From CBDFGE01 sp965247055 (GTDB lineage: Bacteria; Chloroflexota; Dehalococcoidia; Lucifugimonadales; JAGWBF01), in contig CBDFGE010000005.1 of the NCBI GenBank assembly GCA_965247055.1, forward strand, positions 520,861 through 584,860: a stretch of DNA of 64,000 nt. The letters run 5' to 3'. This document shows positions 8,228-17,282 of this stretch, one piece after another; position 1 is the stretch's first letter; each line of letters opens with the position of its first letter. The position numbers were made by a program, and so were the translations under genes. The notes beneath the pieces were generated by a model, which had not been told where the DNA came from, did not search any database, and was given only the letters and a program-made list of their open reading frames with translations.

Positions 8228-9663
8228 GCTCTGCCGTCCTCCGCCAGGAGGGCATCGGCGGCCTCCGGCCCCCACGAGCCGGGGTCGTACAGGTACAATG
8301 GCGCCGCCGTCGCTCCGTCCCAGACTCGCAGGAGTGGGTCGACGATCCGCCACGCCTCCTCGATGTGGTCGCTCCGGATGAAGAGCCGGGTATCCCCCTC
8401 CAGGGCATCCTGCAGGAGGCGTTCGTAGGCCTCGGGAATCGCCTGCCCTCTGAAGGCTGACTCGTAATGGAACTCCAGGTCCACCGACTTCATTGTCATG
8501 CCCTGGTCGGGCACTTTGGACTCGACCTGGAGGTGTATCCCCTCGTCGGGCTGGATGCATATGGCCAGACCGTTGGGCGTCAGGGTTTGGGACGGTGGAA
8601 GGGAAAACATGATATGGGGCGGCCGCTGGAACTGGATAATTACCTCCGAGACCTTTTTTGACATGGACTTGCCCGTGCGCAGGTAGAAGGGTACCCCGCG
8701 CCAGCGCCAGTTGTCTACGTAAAGGCGGAGGGCTGCGTAGGTGGCGGTCGGGGACGCGGGAGGCACTCCCTTCTCATCGCGGTAGGTCCGGTACTGGCCG
8801 CGCACCGAGTGGATGACCTCTTCCCCCGGCTGCCACCGCCGGATCGCCTTTAGCACCTCCACCTTCTTGTCTCTCAGGGATTCCGCATCCACTACGCCGG
8901 GTGGCTCCATCGCGACCATGGTGAGCAGCTGGAGGAGGTGGTTCTGCACCATGTCCCGCACGACGCCCGACTGGTCGTAGTAGGCGGCCCGGTCGGCCAC
9001 CGAAACGCTCTCTGCCACCGTTATCTGGACGTTGTCCACGTAATTGCGGTTCCAGAGGGGCTCGAAGATGGCGTTGGCGAACCGGAACACCAGGAGGTTC
9101 TGGACCGTCTCCTTGCCCAGGTAATGGTCGATGCGGTACACCTCGTGTTCCTGGAACATCTGGTGCACCAGCTCGTTCAACGCCTGGGAGGAAGTAAGGT
9201 CCGTGCCGTAGGGCTTCTCTATCACCACGCGGCGCCAGCCGGTGTCCGCCGCCGTGAGGCCGGAGTCGCCCAGGCTGCGTATGGCGGGCTCGTACAGGTT
9301 GGGGGTGATGGACAGGTAGAAGAGCCGGTTGGCCGGCCTGGTTCCGTCTTCCAGCTCGTGCAGCCGCCGCTCGAGGTCGCCCAGGTGCTCCAGGGAACCC
9401 ACGTCCCCCCTCACGTAGTACAGGCTGTCGGCGAAGGACTCCCACTCCTGCCTCCGGGGAGCCAGCTCCGCGATTTCCTGCACCGCGCTCCACATGAGCT
9501 CGCGGAACTGGTCGTCCGAGTAGGGGGAGCGGGCGAAGCCCACCACATTCAACCTCGTAGGCAGACGTCCCTTGCACCGCAGGTTAAACAGCGCTGGGAT
9601 AAGCTTTCGACGGGTAAGGTCACCGCTGGCGCCCATGATGACGATGGTCGTCTCCTCGGGCAT
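8179..9663 (-). CDS. zwf: Glucose-6-phosphate 1-dehydrogenase
   Basis: The protein has 494 residues from the ATG at 9663, which overlaps the gnd stop as TGATG; a GTG one codon upstream is also in frame. The NADP-binding motif IMGASGDLTRRKLIPALF lies at the N-terminus and the active-site motif RIDHYLGKETVQN near residue 170. The length is normal for the family. It oxidises glucose 6-phosphate to 6-phosphogluconolactone and makes NADPH, directly upstream of gnd in metabolic order. No separate 6-phosphogluconolactonase gene is seen in the operon. Confidence 0.96.
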   Translation of the reverse strand: MPEETTIVIMGASGDLTRRKLIPALFNLRCKGRLPTRLNVVGFARSPYSDDQFRELMWSAVQEIAELAPRRQEWESFADSLYYVRGDVGSLEHLGDLERRLHELEDGTRPANRLFYLSITPNLYEPAIRSLGDSGLTAADTGWRRVVIEKPYGTDLTSSQALNELVHQMFQEHEVYRIDHYLGKETVQNLLVFRFANAIFEPLWNRNYVDNVQITVAESVSVADRAAYYDQSGVVRDMVQNHLLQLLTMVAMEPPGVVDAESLRDKKVEVLKAIRRWQPGEEVIHSVRGQYRTYRDEKGVPPASPTATYAALRLYVDNWRWRGVPFYLRTGKSMSKKVSEVIIQFQRPPHIMFSLPPSQTLTPNGLAICIQPDEGIHLQVESKVPDQGMTMKSVDLEFHYESAFRGQAIPEAYERLLQDALEGDTRLFIRSDHIEEAWRIVDPLLRVWDGATAAPLYLYDPGSWGPEAADALLAEDGRAWLRVCGGEHPHGVNS

Positions 9664-10571
9664 CACCCGGCCCTCCTCACCGCGTGACCACCAAACTGGT
9701 TTCGCAGGGCCGCCAGCAGCCTGGCGCCATAGGACCGGTCCTGGCGCGAGCGAAACCGCGCTTGCAACGCAAGTGAGATGACCGGGGTTGGTACGCCCAG
9801 ATCCACCGACTCCTGCACCGTCCAGCGGCCCTCTCCCGAGTCCTCCACGTAGGGCTCAAGACTCCCCAGAGAGGGGTACTCATTCAAAGCCTCGGCGGTG
9901 AGGTCCAGCAGCCACGAGCGGACCACGCTACCATAGCGCCATATCTGGGCTATCTGCTCCAGGTCCAGGTTGAGCCCGTCCTTGGCCTGCATAAGCTCGA
10001 ACCCTTCGGCGTAGGCCTGCATCAACCCGTACTCTATGCCGTTGTGGACCATCTTGACGAAATGGCCGGCGCCGCTGGGGCCCACGTGGCCGTATCCCCT
10101 GTCCGCCGCCGGCGCGAGGGTGCGGAACACAGGTTCGAGGCGTCTGTATGCCGCCTCATCGCCTCCCACCATCAGACTGTAGCCCTCGGTCAGTCCCCAG
10201 ACGCCTCCGCTGGTCCCCACGTCCAGGAAGGATAGCCCCGCCCCACGGAGCTTGTCCGATCTGCGCATACTGTCCTTGTAGTTGGAGTTTCCGCCGTCCA
10301 GGACCGTGTCCCCCGGAGAGAGTAGGGGGACGAGGCTGTCCAGGGTAGCCTCGGTGGCATCGCCGGCCGGCACCATGAGCCATACGGCCCGTGGTGCGGC
10401 CAGCTTCTGGGCAAGCGCTCCCATGGAAGGGGTTCCCACCGCGCCCACGGCCTCGCTGGCCTCCACCGCCTCCTTGCTACGGTCGTAGGTCACCACCCGG
10501 TGGCCCCCCGATAGCAGACGCTGTACCATGTTGCCACCCATGCGCCCCAGGCCTATCATTCCTATTTCCAT
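9663..10571 (-). CDS. gnd: 6-phosphogluconate dehydrogenase, decarboxylating (short GndA/YqeC type)
   Basis: The protein has 302 residues, the short form of the family. The N-terminal Rossmann motif is MIGLGRMGGNM. The substrate-binding blocks DGGNSNYKDS, DVGTSGGVWGL (about 115-125) and the catalytic Lys and Asn in FVKMVHNGIEYG are all present. It converts 6-phosphogluconate to ribulose 5-phosphate. The start ATG is 66 bases from the upstream aldolase stop and the stop overlaps zwf, consistent with translational coupling in one operon. Confidence 0.94.
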   Translation of the reverse strand: MEIGMIGLGRMGGNMVQRLLSGGHRVVTYDRSKEAVEASEAVGAVGTPSMGALAQKLAAPRAVWLMVPAGDATEATLDSLVPLLSPGDTVLDGGNSNYKDSMRRSDKLRGAGLSFLDVGTSGGVWGLTEGYSLMVGGDEAAYRRLEPVFRTLAPAADRGYGHVGPSGAGHFVKMVHNGIEYGLMQAYAEGFELMQAKDGLNLDLEQIAQIWRYGSVVRSWLLDLTAEALNEYPSLGSLEPYVEDSGEGRWTVQESVDLGVPTPVISLALQARFRSRQDRSYGARLLAALRNQFGGHAVRRAG

Positions 10572-10637
10572 AGCGTGTCTCCTTTGGGTGCTGCCCTGCC
10601 TCTCCCGGCGGGCGCGTCCTCGACGACTCCCGCCTCC

Positions 10638-11573
10638 TCAGGCCCTCGCTCCTGCCCTCGCCTCGATGAAGAGCCTGTACAGGGCCCGGTACCGGCCGGC
10701 GATCTGGCCGGCGGCTTCGCGACTCGACAGCATGCCCTCCTTGTGTCCTACCAGTGGTTGCCAGAAGATCGTCCGGCCAACCGCGAAGCCGATGACCCCG
10801 TCGGTACGCGCGCCGGTGACCAGCCACTGGCGGACCCGTTCCTCGTCCTCCCCGCGGCCCAGGACGATTATCCTCACGTCGTCCCTTCCCCCGGACTGCA
10901 CCTGGGATACGATCTTCTCCATCGCGCCGGCGTCTTCCGTGCCCTCCAGCTTCCACACGTCGGGTTCAACTCCCGCATCTTGGATGTCCGCTATAGCCCG
11001 GATGGTGAGGGCGGGACGGAGGCGCAGGTCGAACGCTCGGCGGTCCTGTCCCGCCGAGTCCAGCTGGGACGGAGTGGCGGGCACCAGCAGCTCGAACATG
11101 AACTTGTAGCCCGCCGAGTGGGTGTAGTCGGAAAGGAGCTTGAGGCGCCGCCGCTGGGTCTCGTTCACCGTGCCGTCGCCCTCGGGATTGTACCGGACCA
11201 GGACCTTGACGAAGGTCGGAGACGCCTCCTGGATGTGCTCTCTGAACTGGCCGCCGTACTCGAAGTCAAACTCGTCCTGCCCGCTTTTCTCCACGGGGAC
11301 GCAGGTTGTGATTCCCCGGGCCAGGGCATCGGCGAGGATGGCGTGGCCGTACGTCTGGTCCACGAGGATGGCTGCCTTCTCGGTGGGAACGCCGTCCTTT
11401 GTTGCCTCCAGGAAGCCGTCGTAGATAATCCGTTTGTAGGCAGCTAGCTGCTCGACCTCGTGGGGCTCCGCAGGGCGGCCTCGGATTCCCAGCAGACCGG
11501 CTTCGAAGGAGCCCCGGTGGTCGAAAGGTAGCACAAATAGGTCCTTGTTGTACCCCGGCGGCGCGGCTGCCAT
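10638..11573 (-). CDS. DUF2090-family aldolase-like protein (IolC C-terminal domain type)
   Basis: The protein has 311 residues. It opens with LFVLPFDHRGSF, the signature of the DUF2090 domain that forms the C-terminal half of some IolC-type myo-inositol proteins. It continues with AAILVDQTYG, TCVPVEKSGQDEFDFEYG, FVKVLVRYNPEGD, DVWKLEGTED and GFAVGRTIFWQPL. These are the conserved blocks of a class I aldolase-like barrel. Lys residues in VKVLVRYN and WKLEG are candidates for the Schiff base. It sits inside the pentose phosphate operon, between pgi and gnd. No inositol genes are near, so a role on a sugar phosphate (aldolase or transaldolase-like) is inferred, not shown. Confidence 0.8.
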   Translation of the reverse strand: MAAAPPGYNKDLFVLPFDHRGSFEAGLLGIRGRPAEPHEVEQLAAYKRIIYDGFLEATKDGVPTEKAAILVDQTYGHAILADALARGITTCVPVEKSGQDEFDFEYGGQFREHIQEASPTFVKVLVRYNPEGDGTVNETQRRRLKLLSDYTHSAGYKFMFELLVPATPSQLDSAGQDRRAFDLRLRPALTIRAIADIQDAGVEPDVWKLEGTEDAGAMEKIVSQVQSGGRDDVRIIVLGRGEDEERVRQWLVTGARTDGVIGFAVGRTIFWQPLVGHKEGMLSSREAAGQIAGRYRALYRLFIEARAGARA

Positions 11574-11746
11574 AGTTGACCCCCTTGCGTCTGGATTGCC
11601 CGGTAGACCTCGCCAGACGGGACCGCCCAGTGCTACACTGCCAAGGCACCGAAGGCCCTCTGGACCATCTCGGCAAGGGCTGGGTGGACGTTAAATGGAC
11701 TGGGTGATCGAGTCGATGGTGAGGCCCAGCCGCATGGCTCCTTCCG
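11574..11746 (-). other. Gap in the sugar operon with a possible gene relic
   Basis: Between pgi and the DUF2090 gene, a GGAAGGAG site precedes an ATG (near 11734) whose frame codes only MRLGLTIDSITQSI before a stop. A neighbouring frame then reads FNVHPALAEMVQRAFGAL before a TAG, which resembles the HPTLSE-type C-terminus of pyridine-nucleotide disulfide oxidoreductases. This may be the remnant of a gene removed by deletion, or chance. No functional gene is supported. Confidence 0.3.
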
Positions 11747-13420
11747 CTATTCCAGTTCGCTGGAGAGACCCTGTACGCTGGCGGGGGCATCGGTGTCGAA
11801 GCGGAGCCCCACCACCCGCCGGCCCGACGCGCGCAACGCCTCCAGGTCTCCCCGCGCCTGGGCATCGGCCAGCACGCCGAAACTGTAGGGCTCGCCGGGG
11901 ATGGGAAGGGTCTCCGGATGGTCCGCCGTGAGCTGAAGGTACAGGCCAGAGTTTGGGCCTCCCTTGTGGAGCTGGCCGGTGGAGTGGAGAAAGCGAGGGC
12001 CATAACCCAGAGTCGTCGCGATGTGGAACCTCTCCATCACCTTCCTCCGCAGCTCAGACATGGCCCCGTCCAGTTCCCGACGCTGGCGAAGATAGGCCAT
12101 GATAACCAGGTAGTCCCCGGGCCCGGCCTGAGATAGCATGAGCGACAGGGAGCCTGTAGCCCCCGCGTCCGGCAGCCGTCCCGACGTGGTGTATTGCTCC
12201 AACATCCGGCCCGTCATGTCCTTGGCGCCCTGCACGTTAGGTTGGTCGAAGGGGTGGATACCCAGTATCGCTCCGGCCACCGCCGTGGCGAACTCCCACC
12301 TGAAGAACTCCGCTCCCAGGTCGTACCGGTCTTCGAGGTCCAGTCGTATTACCGGTTGCCCCGAGGACTGGACCCTGTCCATCCCGGCATCGGTTGCCCT
12401 ATTATCGTCCCCCTCCAGTCTCAGGTAGACGAACACGCGGTCGTCGCCATACTGGCCGGGGGCCACCAGCGGCTCCCCTGCCACCGGCACGATGCCCCTA
12501 CCCTCTTTGCCGGTGCTTTCGGCGATAAGCTGCTCGACCCACAGCCCGAAGGAATCTATGGCCGGAGAGGTCACCAGGCTGAGCTTGTCCCGGCCGTCCA
12601 GTGCCAGGGAGCCCATAGCCGCTCCCAGCCACGCTCCGGGGTTATCCTTGGGGAGGACCGAGGAGGCGCAACCCTCCCGCATACGGTCCGCCCGGTCCAG
12701 CAACCTAACTAGATCGAGACCGATGAGCGCCGCTGGGACAAGGCCAAAATAGGACAGGACCGAGTATCGCCCCCCCACATCGGAGGGATTCAGGAAGGCC
12801 CGTCGGAACCCCTGATCCCGCGCCAGGCTCTCCAGGGACGTCCCCTGGTCTGTTATGGCCACGAAGTGTTTTCCGGCCTGTTCCGGGCCGGTGACGTCTT
12901 CGACCTGGCCTCTGAAGTAGGCGTAGAAAGACAGGGTCTCGACGGTGCCGCCGGACTTGGATGATACCAGGAACAGGGTGCGGGCGGGATCGATGGAGCC
13001 GGCCACCTCCTGCACCCGGGCCGGCAGGGTGGAGTCCAGAACAGAAAGGCGCGGGTAGCCGGGCGTGCTGCCCAGGGTCTGGCGTAGCACCTCGGGCCCT
13101 AGGCTGCTGCCCCCCATTCCCAGGAGCACCACATTGCGGATACCGGCGTCCCTGACTTCCCTGGCGAAGGTCTCCAGTCCTCCCACCTGCTCGCGCATGA
13201 GGCCGGTCACCGCAAGCCACCCGAGGCGATTGGTGATCTCGGCAGGGTCGGGCTTCCAGACGGTGTGGTCCCCGCGCCATATCCGGGCGACCACGTCCCG
13301 TTTTCCCATCTCCTCGAGGGCCGAGTCCACCACCGTTCCGAGCCCCGCGTCGCGGCCTCGACCCGATTGACTCGGACCGGAAGGGTACGAGCGCCGAGCG
13401 CCTCCAGCGGGGTTGGTCAT
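11747..13420 (-). CDS. pgi: Glucose-6-phosphate isomerase domain protein (Tal-Pgi type without the transaldolase half)
   Basis: The protein has 557 residues. Its start ATG overlaps the rpiB stop as ATGA (13417-13420). Two SIS-type sugar isomerase subdomains are visible: VLLGMGGSSLGPEVL with LFLVSSKSGGTVET (about 100-165), and later the FRWEFATAVAGAILGIHPFDQPNV and LHKGGPNSGLYLQLT blocks. These are most like the isomerase half of the bifunctional transaldolase/glucose-6-phosphate isomerase proteins of cyanobacteria and Chloroflexota. No transaldolase domain precedes it here; the first 40 residues are a Gly/Ser/Arg-rich lead. It interconverts glucose 6-phosphate and fructose 6-phosphate. Confidence 0.9.
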   Translation of the reverse strand: MTNPAGGARRSYPSGPSQSGRGRDAGLGTVVDSALEEMGKRDVVARIWRGDHTVWKPDPAEITNRLGWLAVTGLMREQVGGLETFAREVRDAGIRNVVLLGMGGSSLGPEVLRQTLGSTPGYPRLSVLDSTLPARVQEVAGSIDPARTLFLVSSKSGGTVETLSFYAYFRGQVEDVTGPEQAGKHFVAITDQGTSLESLARDQGFRRAFLNPSDVGGRYSVLSYFGLVPAALIGLDLVRLLDRADRMREGCASSVLPKDNPGAWLGAAMGSLALDGRDKLSLVTSPAIDSFGLWVEQLIAESTGKEGRGIVPVAGEPLVAPGQYGDDRVFVYLRLEGDDNRATDAGMDRVQSSGQPVIRLDLEDRYDLGAEFFRWEFATAVAGAILGIHPFDQPNVQGAKDMTGRMLEQYTTSGRLPDAGATGSLSLMLSQAGPGDYLVIMAYLRQRRELDGAMSELRRKVMERFHIATTLGYGPRFLHSTGQLHKGGPNSGLYLQLTADHPETLPIPGEPYSFGVLADAQARGDLEALRASGRRVVGLRFDTDAPASVQGLSSELE

Positions 13421-13911
13421 TTCCTCCCTCCCGAGGGGATGCTTCCCTGGCTCCCCAGTGAACCGGCCTCGATGGCCAGGGTCTTCTCCAGGCGCCGCAG
13501 GTGGCGCTCTTCACCGCTGAAGACGGCCTTGACGTAGGTAGCCAGCAACTCCCTGGCCAGCTCGACAGCCACCACCCGAGCCCCCAGGCACAGCACGTTC
13601 ATGTCGTCGTGCTCCACCCCCTGGCGGGCGGAGTAGCCGTCGTGGCAGACGCTCGCGCGAACGCCGGACACCTTGTTCGCGGCGATGGAGGCGCCTACGC
13701 CGCTTCCACAGACCAGGATGCCCTTCTGGGCCCGGCCCGACGCTACAACGACGGCCACTGCCTGGGCGAAGTCGGGGTAGTCGTCGGCCGCATCGTAGGT
13801 GTGGGCCCCCAGGTCCTCAACGTCGTACCCCTGGCCTAGCAACCAGGTGACCAGCTCGGCCTTGAGGGAGAAACCAGCGTGATCGGCCCCAATCACCACC
13901 CTCGACTTCAT
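13417..13911 (-). CDS. rpiB: Ribose-5-phosphate isomerase B
   Basis: The protein has 164 residues of the RpiB/LacAB family: IGADHAGFSLK at the N-terminus, YPDFAQAVA, the anion-binding GILVCGSGVGASIAANK and the NVLCLGARV block. The Cys in LVCGSG is the usual catalytic base. It interconverts ribulose 5-phosphate and ribose 5-phosphate. Its start overlaps the tkt stop and its stop overlaps the pgi start, both as ATGA, so the three genes are tightly coupled. Confidence 0.95.
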   Translation of the reverse strand: MKSRVVIGADHAGFSLKAELVTWLLGQGYDVEDLGAHTYDAADDYPDFAQAVAVVVASGRAQKGILVCGSGVGASIAANKVSGVRASVCHDGYSARQGVEHDDMNVLCLGARVVAVELARELLATYVKAVFSGEERHLRRLEKTLAIEAGSLGSQGSIPSGGRK

Positions 13912-15926
13912 AGCCTCTTCCCCTCCAGTAGCCCTATCGCCTCGTCGGCTACACGCCGGGCGGTCAGTCCGAACTTCTCATAGAGGACTTCCGCCGGCGC
14001 GGATGCCCCGAATCTGACCATGCCAATGGCTACGCCGTCCAGCCCCACGTAGCGCTCCCATCCCATGGGCGCCCCGGCCTCTATGGCCACCCGCATCCTG
14101 ATATTCGGGGGAAGGACGGTGTCCCGGTACTCGCGGGGCTGGGCATCGAACAGCTCCCAGGAAGGGAGCGAGACGACCCGGGAGGAGATGCCGCTGGTCT
14201 GGAGCAGCTTACCCGCATCGAGAGCAAGATGAACTTCGGAGCCGGTGGCGATGAGGATGACTAGGGGATCGGCATCAGCCTCCCAGAGCACGTACCCGCC
14301 CCGCCGGACGTTCTCGGCGGGGGCAAAAGCGGAGCGGTCCAACACCGGCAGGTTCTGGCGGCTGAGCACCAGGGCTGTCGGGCTGTGGCGCCTCTCCAGG
14401 GCCACCTTCCACGCCTCCACGGTCTCGGTGGCATCGGCGGGGCGGACGACGGCCAGGTTGGGGATGGCCCGCAACCCAGCAAGATGCTCTATAGGCTGGT
14501 GGGTGGGGCCGTCCTCCCCTAGCCCTATGGAGTCGTGGGTGAAGATATATACCACCCGCTGCTGCATCAGAGAGCCCAGGCGGATGGCGGGCCTCATGTA
14601 GTCGGAGAAGATCAGGAAGGTGGCGGTATAGGGTATGGTCCCACCGTGCAGGGCCATCCCGTTGGCGATGGCACCCATCGCGTGCTCTCGTACGCCGAAG
14701 TGGATGTTTCGGCCGTAATACTCCTCGAACCCGTAATGGCCATGGTCCTTGAGGAGGGTCTTGGTGGAGGGGGCTAGGTCCGCCGAGCCGCCGGCGAAGC
14801 TGTGAACCTGCTGGGCTATGGCGTTCATTATCCGGCCGGACGCCTCCCGCGTGGACACGGTGCCGTCCGTGCTTTTGAACAGTGGCTCCAGGTTCCGTGC
14901 CCAGCCCTCGGGCAGGTCGCCCCCCAGCGCCTCCTCCAGACGGGCGGCCTCGCCCGGGAACGCGCGGCGGTACGTCTCGAGCCGGGCCCCCCAGTCGTCC
15001 TGCATACGACCGCCTCTCTCCCGCGCCTGCCGGAAGTGGGCCAGTGCTTCAGGGGGGACGGTAAAGGGCTCGCTGTAGGGCCACCCCAGGCGCTCTCTAG
15101 TCAGGCGGACCTCCTCCTCGCCCAGGGGCTCGCCGTGGGCCGAGGCGGTGCCCGCCTTGTTGGGGCTTCCGTAGCCGATAACGGTCCGGCAGACGATGAG
15201 GGTGGGGCGCCCGGTATCCTCGCGGGCCGTTCGGATGGCCAGGTCCACCGAGGGGACATCCATGCCGTTTATCGGTCCGACTACGTGCCAACCATAGGCC
15301 TGGAACCGCTGGACGACGTTTTCGGCAAACGCGATGTTGGTGTTCCCTTCGATGGAGATATCGTTGTCGTCGTAGAGGCAGACTAGCTTTCCCAGCCGCA
15401 AGGTCCCCGCCAACGACGCTGCCTCGGAGGCCACGCCCTCCTGGAGGTCGCCATCGGAGACAATGCCGTAGGTGTAGTGGTCGATGATCTCGTGGCCGGG
15501 ACGGTTGTACTGCTCCGCCAGCCAGCGCTCCGCCATGGCCATTCCAACACTGTGGGCGAAACCCTGGCCCAAGGGCCCCGTGGTTACCTCAACGCCGGGC
15601 GTCAGTCCGTACTCCGGATGTCCGGGCGTCATACTCCCCCACTGGCGGAACCGTTTGATCTCCTCCAGGGGCAGGTCGTAGCCGGTCAGGTGCAGCAGCC
15701 CGTAGAGCATCGCCGAGGCATGTCCCGGAGAGAGGACGAACCGGTCCCGGTCGGGCCACCGGGGGTCGGCCGGGTTGTGCTTGAGGAACCGGTCCCATAG
15801 CACGTATGCCATCGCCGCGGCCCCCATGGGTGTCCCCGGATGGCCCGAGTTGGCCTTCTGGACGGCGTCCACCGCCAGAAACCGCATCGTGTTGATGCAG
15901 AGATCATCAAGCCTTGTCTCGACCAT
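13908..15926 (-). CDS. tkt: Transketolase
   Basis: The protein has 672 residues, the full length for the family, and is the first gene of the operon. Thiamine-diphosphate motifs are intact: ANSGHPGTPMGAAAMAYVLW (about 24-43), GDLQEGVASEAASLAGTL with the DDN metal site, and GVREHAMGAIANGMALHGG and FLIFSDYMRPAIRL in the pyrimidine domain. DSIGLGEDGPTHQPIEHLAG is fully conserved. It transfers two-carbon units between sugar phosphates in the non-oxidative pentose phosphate pathway. Confidence 0.97.
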   Translation of the reverse strand: MVETRLDDLCINTMRFLAVDAVQKANSGHPGTPMGAAAMAYVLWDRFLKHNPADPRWPDRDRFVLSPGHASAMLYGLLHLTGYDLPLEEIKRFRQWGSMTPGHPEYGLTPGVEVTTGPLGQGFAHSVGMAMAERWLAEQYNRPGHEIIDHYTYGIVSDGDLQEGVASEAASLAGTLRLGKLVCLYDDNDISIEGNTNIAFAENVVQRFQAYGWHVVGPINGMDVPSVDLAIRTAREDTGRPTLIVCRTVIGYGSPNKAGTASAHGEPLGEEEVRLTRERLGWPYSEPFTVPPEALAHFRQARERGGRMQDDWGARLETYRRAFPGEAARLEEALGGDLPEGWARNLEPLFKSTDGTVSTREASGRIMNAIAQQVHSFAGGSADLAPSTKTLLKDHGHYGFEEYYGRNIHFGVREHAMGAIANGMALHGGTIPYTATFLIFSDYMRPAIRLGSLMQQRVVYIFTHDSIGLGEDGPTHQPIEHLAGLRAIPNLAVVRPADATETVEAWKVALERRHSPTALVLSRQNLPVLDRSAFAPAENVRRGGYVLWEADADPLVILIATGSEVHLALDAGKLLQTSGISSRVVSLPSWELFDAQPREYRDTVLPPNIRMRVAIEAGAPMGWERYVGLDGVAIGMVRFGASAPAEVLYEKFGLTARRVADEAIGLLEGKRL

Positions 15927-15964
15927 CTCCGGCGCTCCTGACCCGTCGGCGGGCCGCTAGATAC

Positions 15965-15994
15965 CTTATACGTTATAGGTTGATGCCAACACAA
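15965..15994 (-). promoter_or_regulatory. Candidate promoter of the tkt-rpiB-pgi-gnd-zwf-GH15 operon
   Basis: On the minus strand TTGTGT (15989-15994) and TATAAG (15965-15970) are 18 bases apart. They lie in an A/T-rich patch about 40 bases before the tkt start. The match is moderate; an alternative TTGGCA -35 box overlaps with poorer spacing. Confidence 0.35.
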
Positions 15995-16061
15995 TGATAG
16001 CACCAGGTGGAGGGTGTTGTCTCCCTACCCTCCTGCACACATCCGGGCGGTTGGCCAGGGC

Positions 16062-17036
16062 TCAGTCCAGTCTATATCCGGCGGCATGGGGGGCACACGC
16101 GTGGAGATGGGCGGCCACGTGGGCGTAGGCCGACGTGGCCGCTATGGCACCCTGGGCAGCCGCCGTGATCGTCTGCTTCAGGTCGCCGGAGGCGTCGGTT
16201 ACGTCTCCCGCGGCGAAAAGGCCGTGGACACTGGTCGCCATACCCTTGTCCACCACGATCTCGTTCTTCTCGTTCAGCTCTGTGCCCAGATGCCGGGCCA
16301 GCTCAACCCGAGGGTCGGCCCCTATCTCCAGGAAGAGCCCGTCCAGTACCAGCTCCGCCGAGCCGTTGTACTCACGGTCCAGCACGACGCCGGTAAGGCC
16401 GTCTTCCCCTTGCAGCCGAATCACGCTGGCCTTGAGTATCGGCTCAACGGTGGGCGCCTCTGCCAGGTTCTGAAGGTTAACCGGCTCTGGACGGGTAAAG
16501 GCCTCGCCGCGATAGATTACATACACCTTGGTGGCGTATTTGGCCAGCAGGACTGCTCCCTTCACGGCCGCGTCGCCTCCCCCCACCACGGCGGCCACCT
16601 TTCCCCGGTAGAGAGGGGCGTCGCAGACCGCGCAGAAGGAGACTCCCTTGCCGGTCCACTCGTCTTCGTGGGGAAGTCCCAGCTTTCGCCGCTCCCTCCC
16701 CACCGCCAGTACCACCGATGTGCCCAGGTAGGTGTCCTCCTCCGACCTCACCTCGAGGCAATCGCCGCTCCTGGCGATGGATTCGACCCGCTCGTCGACG
16801 ACGCGCACCCCGTACCTCTCCACCTGCTCCTTCATCTTGAGCATTAGCTCGCCGCCGTCTACGCCCACGTAGCCAGGGTAGTTCTCGATGAGTCCGCCCG
16901 TTGCCGTCTCTCCGCCGAAGGTCTCACCGATTACCATAGTCTTGACCCGATAGCGGGCCGAATACAGGCCCGCGGCAAAGGCCGCCGCCCCCTGCCCAAC
17001 GATAACGACGTCGTACCGATTGTCCCCTGGCTCCAT
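16062..17036 (-). CDS. Thioredoxin reductase-like FAD/NAD(P) oxidoreductase
   Basis: The protein has 324 residues from the ATG at 17036, preceded by GGGGAGGT; the open frame extends 30 codons further without support. The FAD motif is VVIVGQGAAAFAAGLYSARY. The redox pair is Cys135 and Cys138 in SFCAVCDAP (classical enzymes have CATC). The NAD(P) motif is VVGGGDAAVKGA and the second FAD block is GLFAAGDVTDASGDLKQTIT. All of these fit a low-molecular-weight thioredoxin reductase. No thioredoxin gene is adjacent, so the partner is unknown. Confidence 0.88.
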   Translation of the reverse strand: MEPGDNRYDVVIVGQGAAAFAAGLYSARYRVKTMVIGETFGGETATGGLIENYPGYVGVDGGELMLKMKEQVERYGVRVVDERVESIARSGDCLEVRSEEDTYLGTSVVLAVGRERRKLGLPHEDEWTGKGVSFCAVCDAPLYRGKVAAVVGGGDAAVKGAVLLAKYATKVYVIYRGEAFTRPEPVNLQNLAEAPTVEPILKASVIRLQGEDGLTGVVLDREYNGSAELVLDGLFLEIGADPRVELARHLGTELNEKNEIVVDKGMATSVHGLFAAGDVTDASGDLKQTITAAAQGAIAATSAYAHVAAHLHACAPHAAGYRLD

Positions 17037-17171
17037 GTTGAACCTCCCCAGTTTCCTTGTTCGGCCTTCGTTTGTACCGATCGGCCCCGCACTCCCGCGG
17101 CCGGGCCGCCCGGACTGTACCATCAAGTTTAGATGATCGAGGTCCCGAGTAGATACTCCACAGGACTGGGG

Positions 17172-17200
17172 TTGACACTGTGCAGACGTGAAGCTATCTT
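17172..17200 (+). promoter_or_regulatory. Strong candidate promoter of the first MmgE/PrpD gene
   Basis: TTGACA (17172-17177) and TATCTT (17195-17200) are separated by exactly 17 bases, about 80 bases upstream of the GTG start at 17283. Confidence 0.6.
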
Positions 17201-17282
17201 TGAGGCTGCACAGCGCACCCGGGCATCAGTCTGGAACGGCCGCTGAGAAGGCCTCGCTGGCCGAGCTTGAGGAGGCTAATAC

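Noticed and set aside
10638..11573. Calling the DUF2090 gene a myo-inositol enzyme
   Set aside because: No other inositol genes are seen and the kinase half of IolC is missing.
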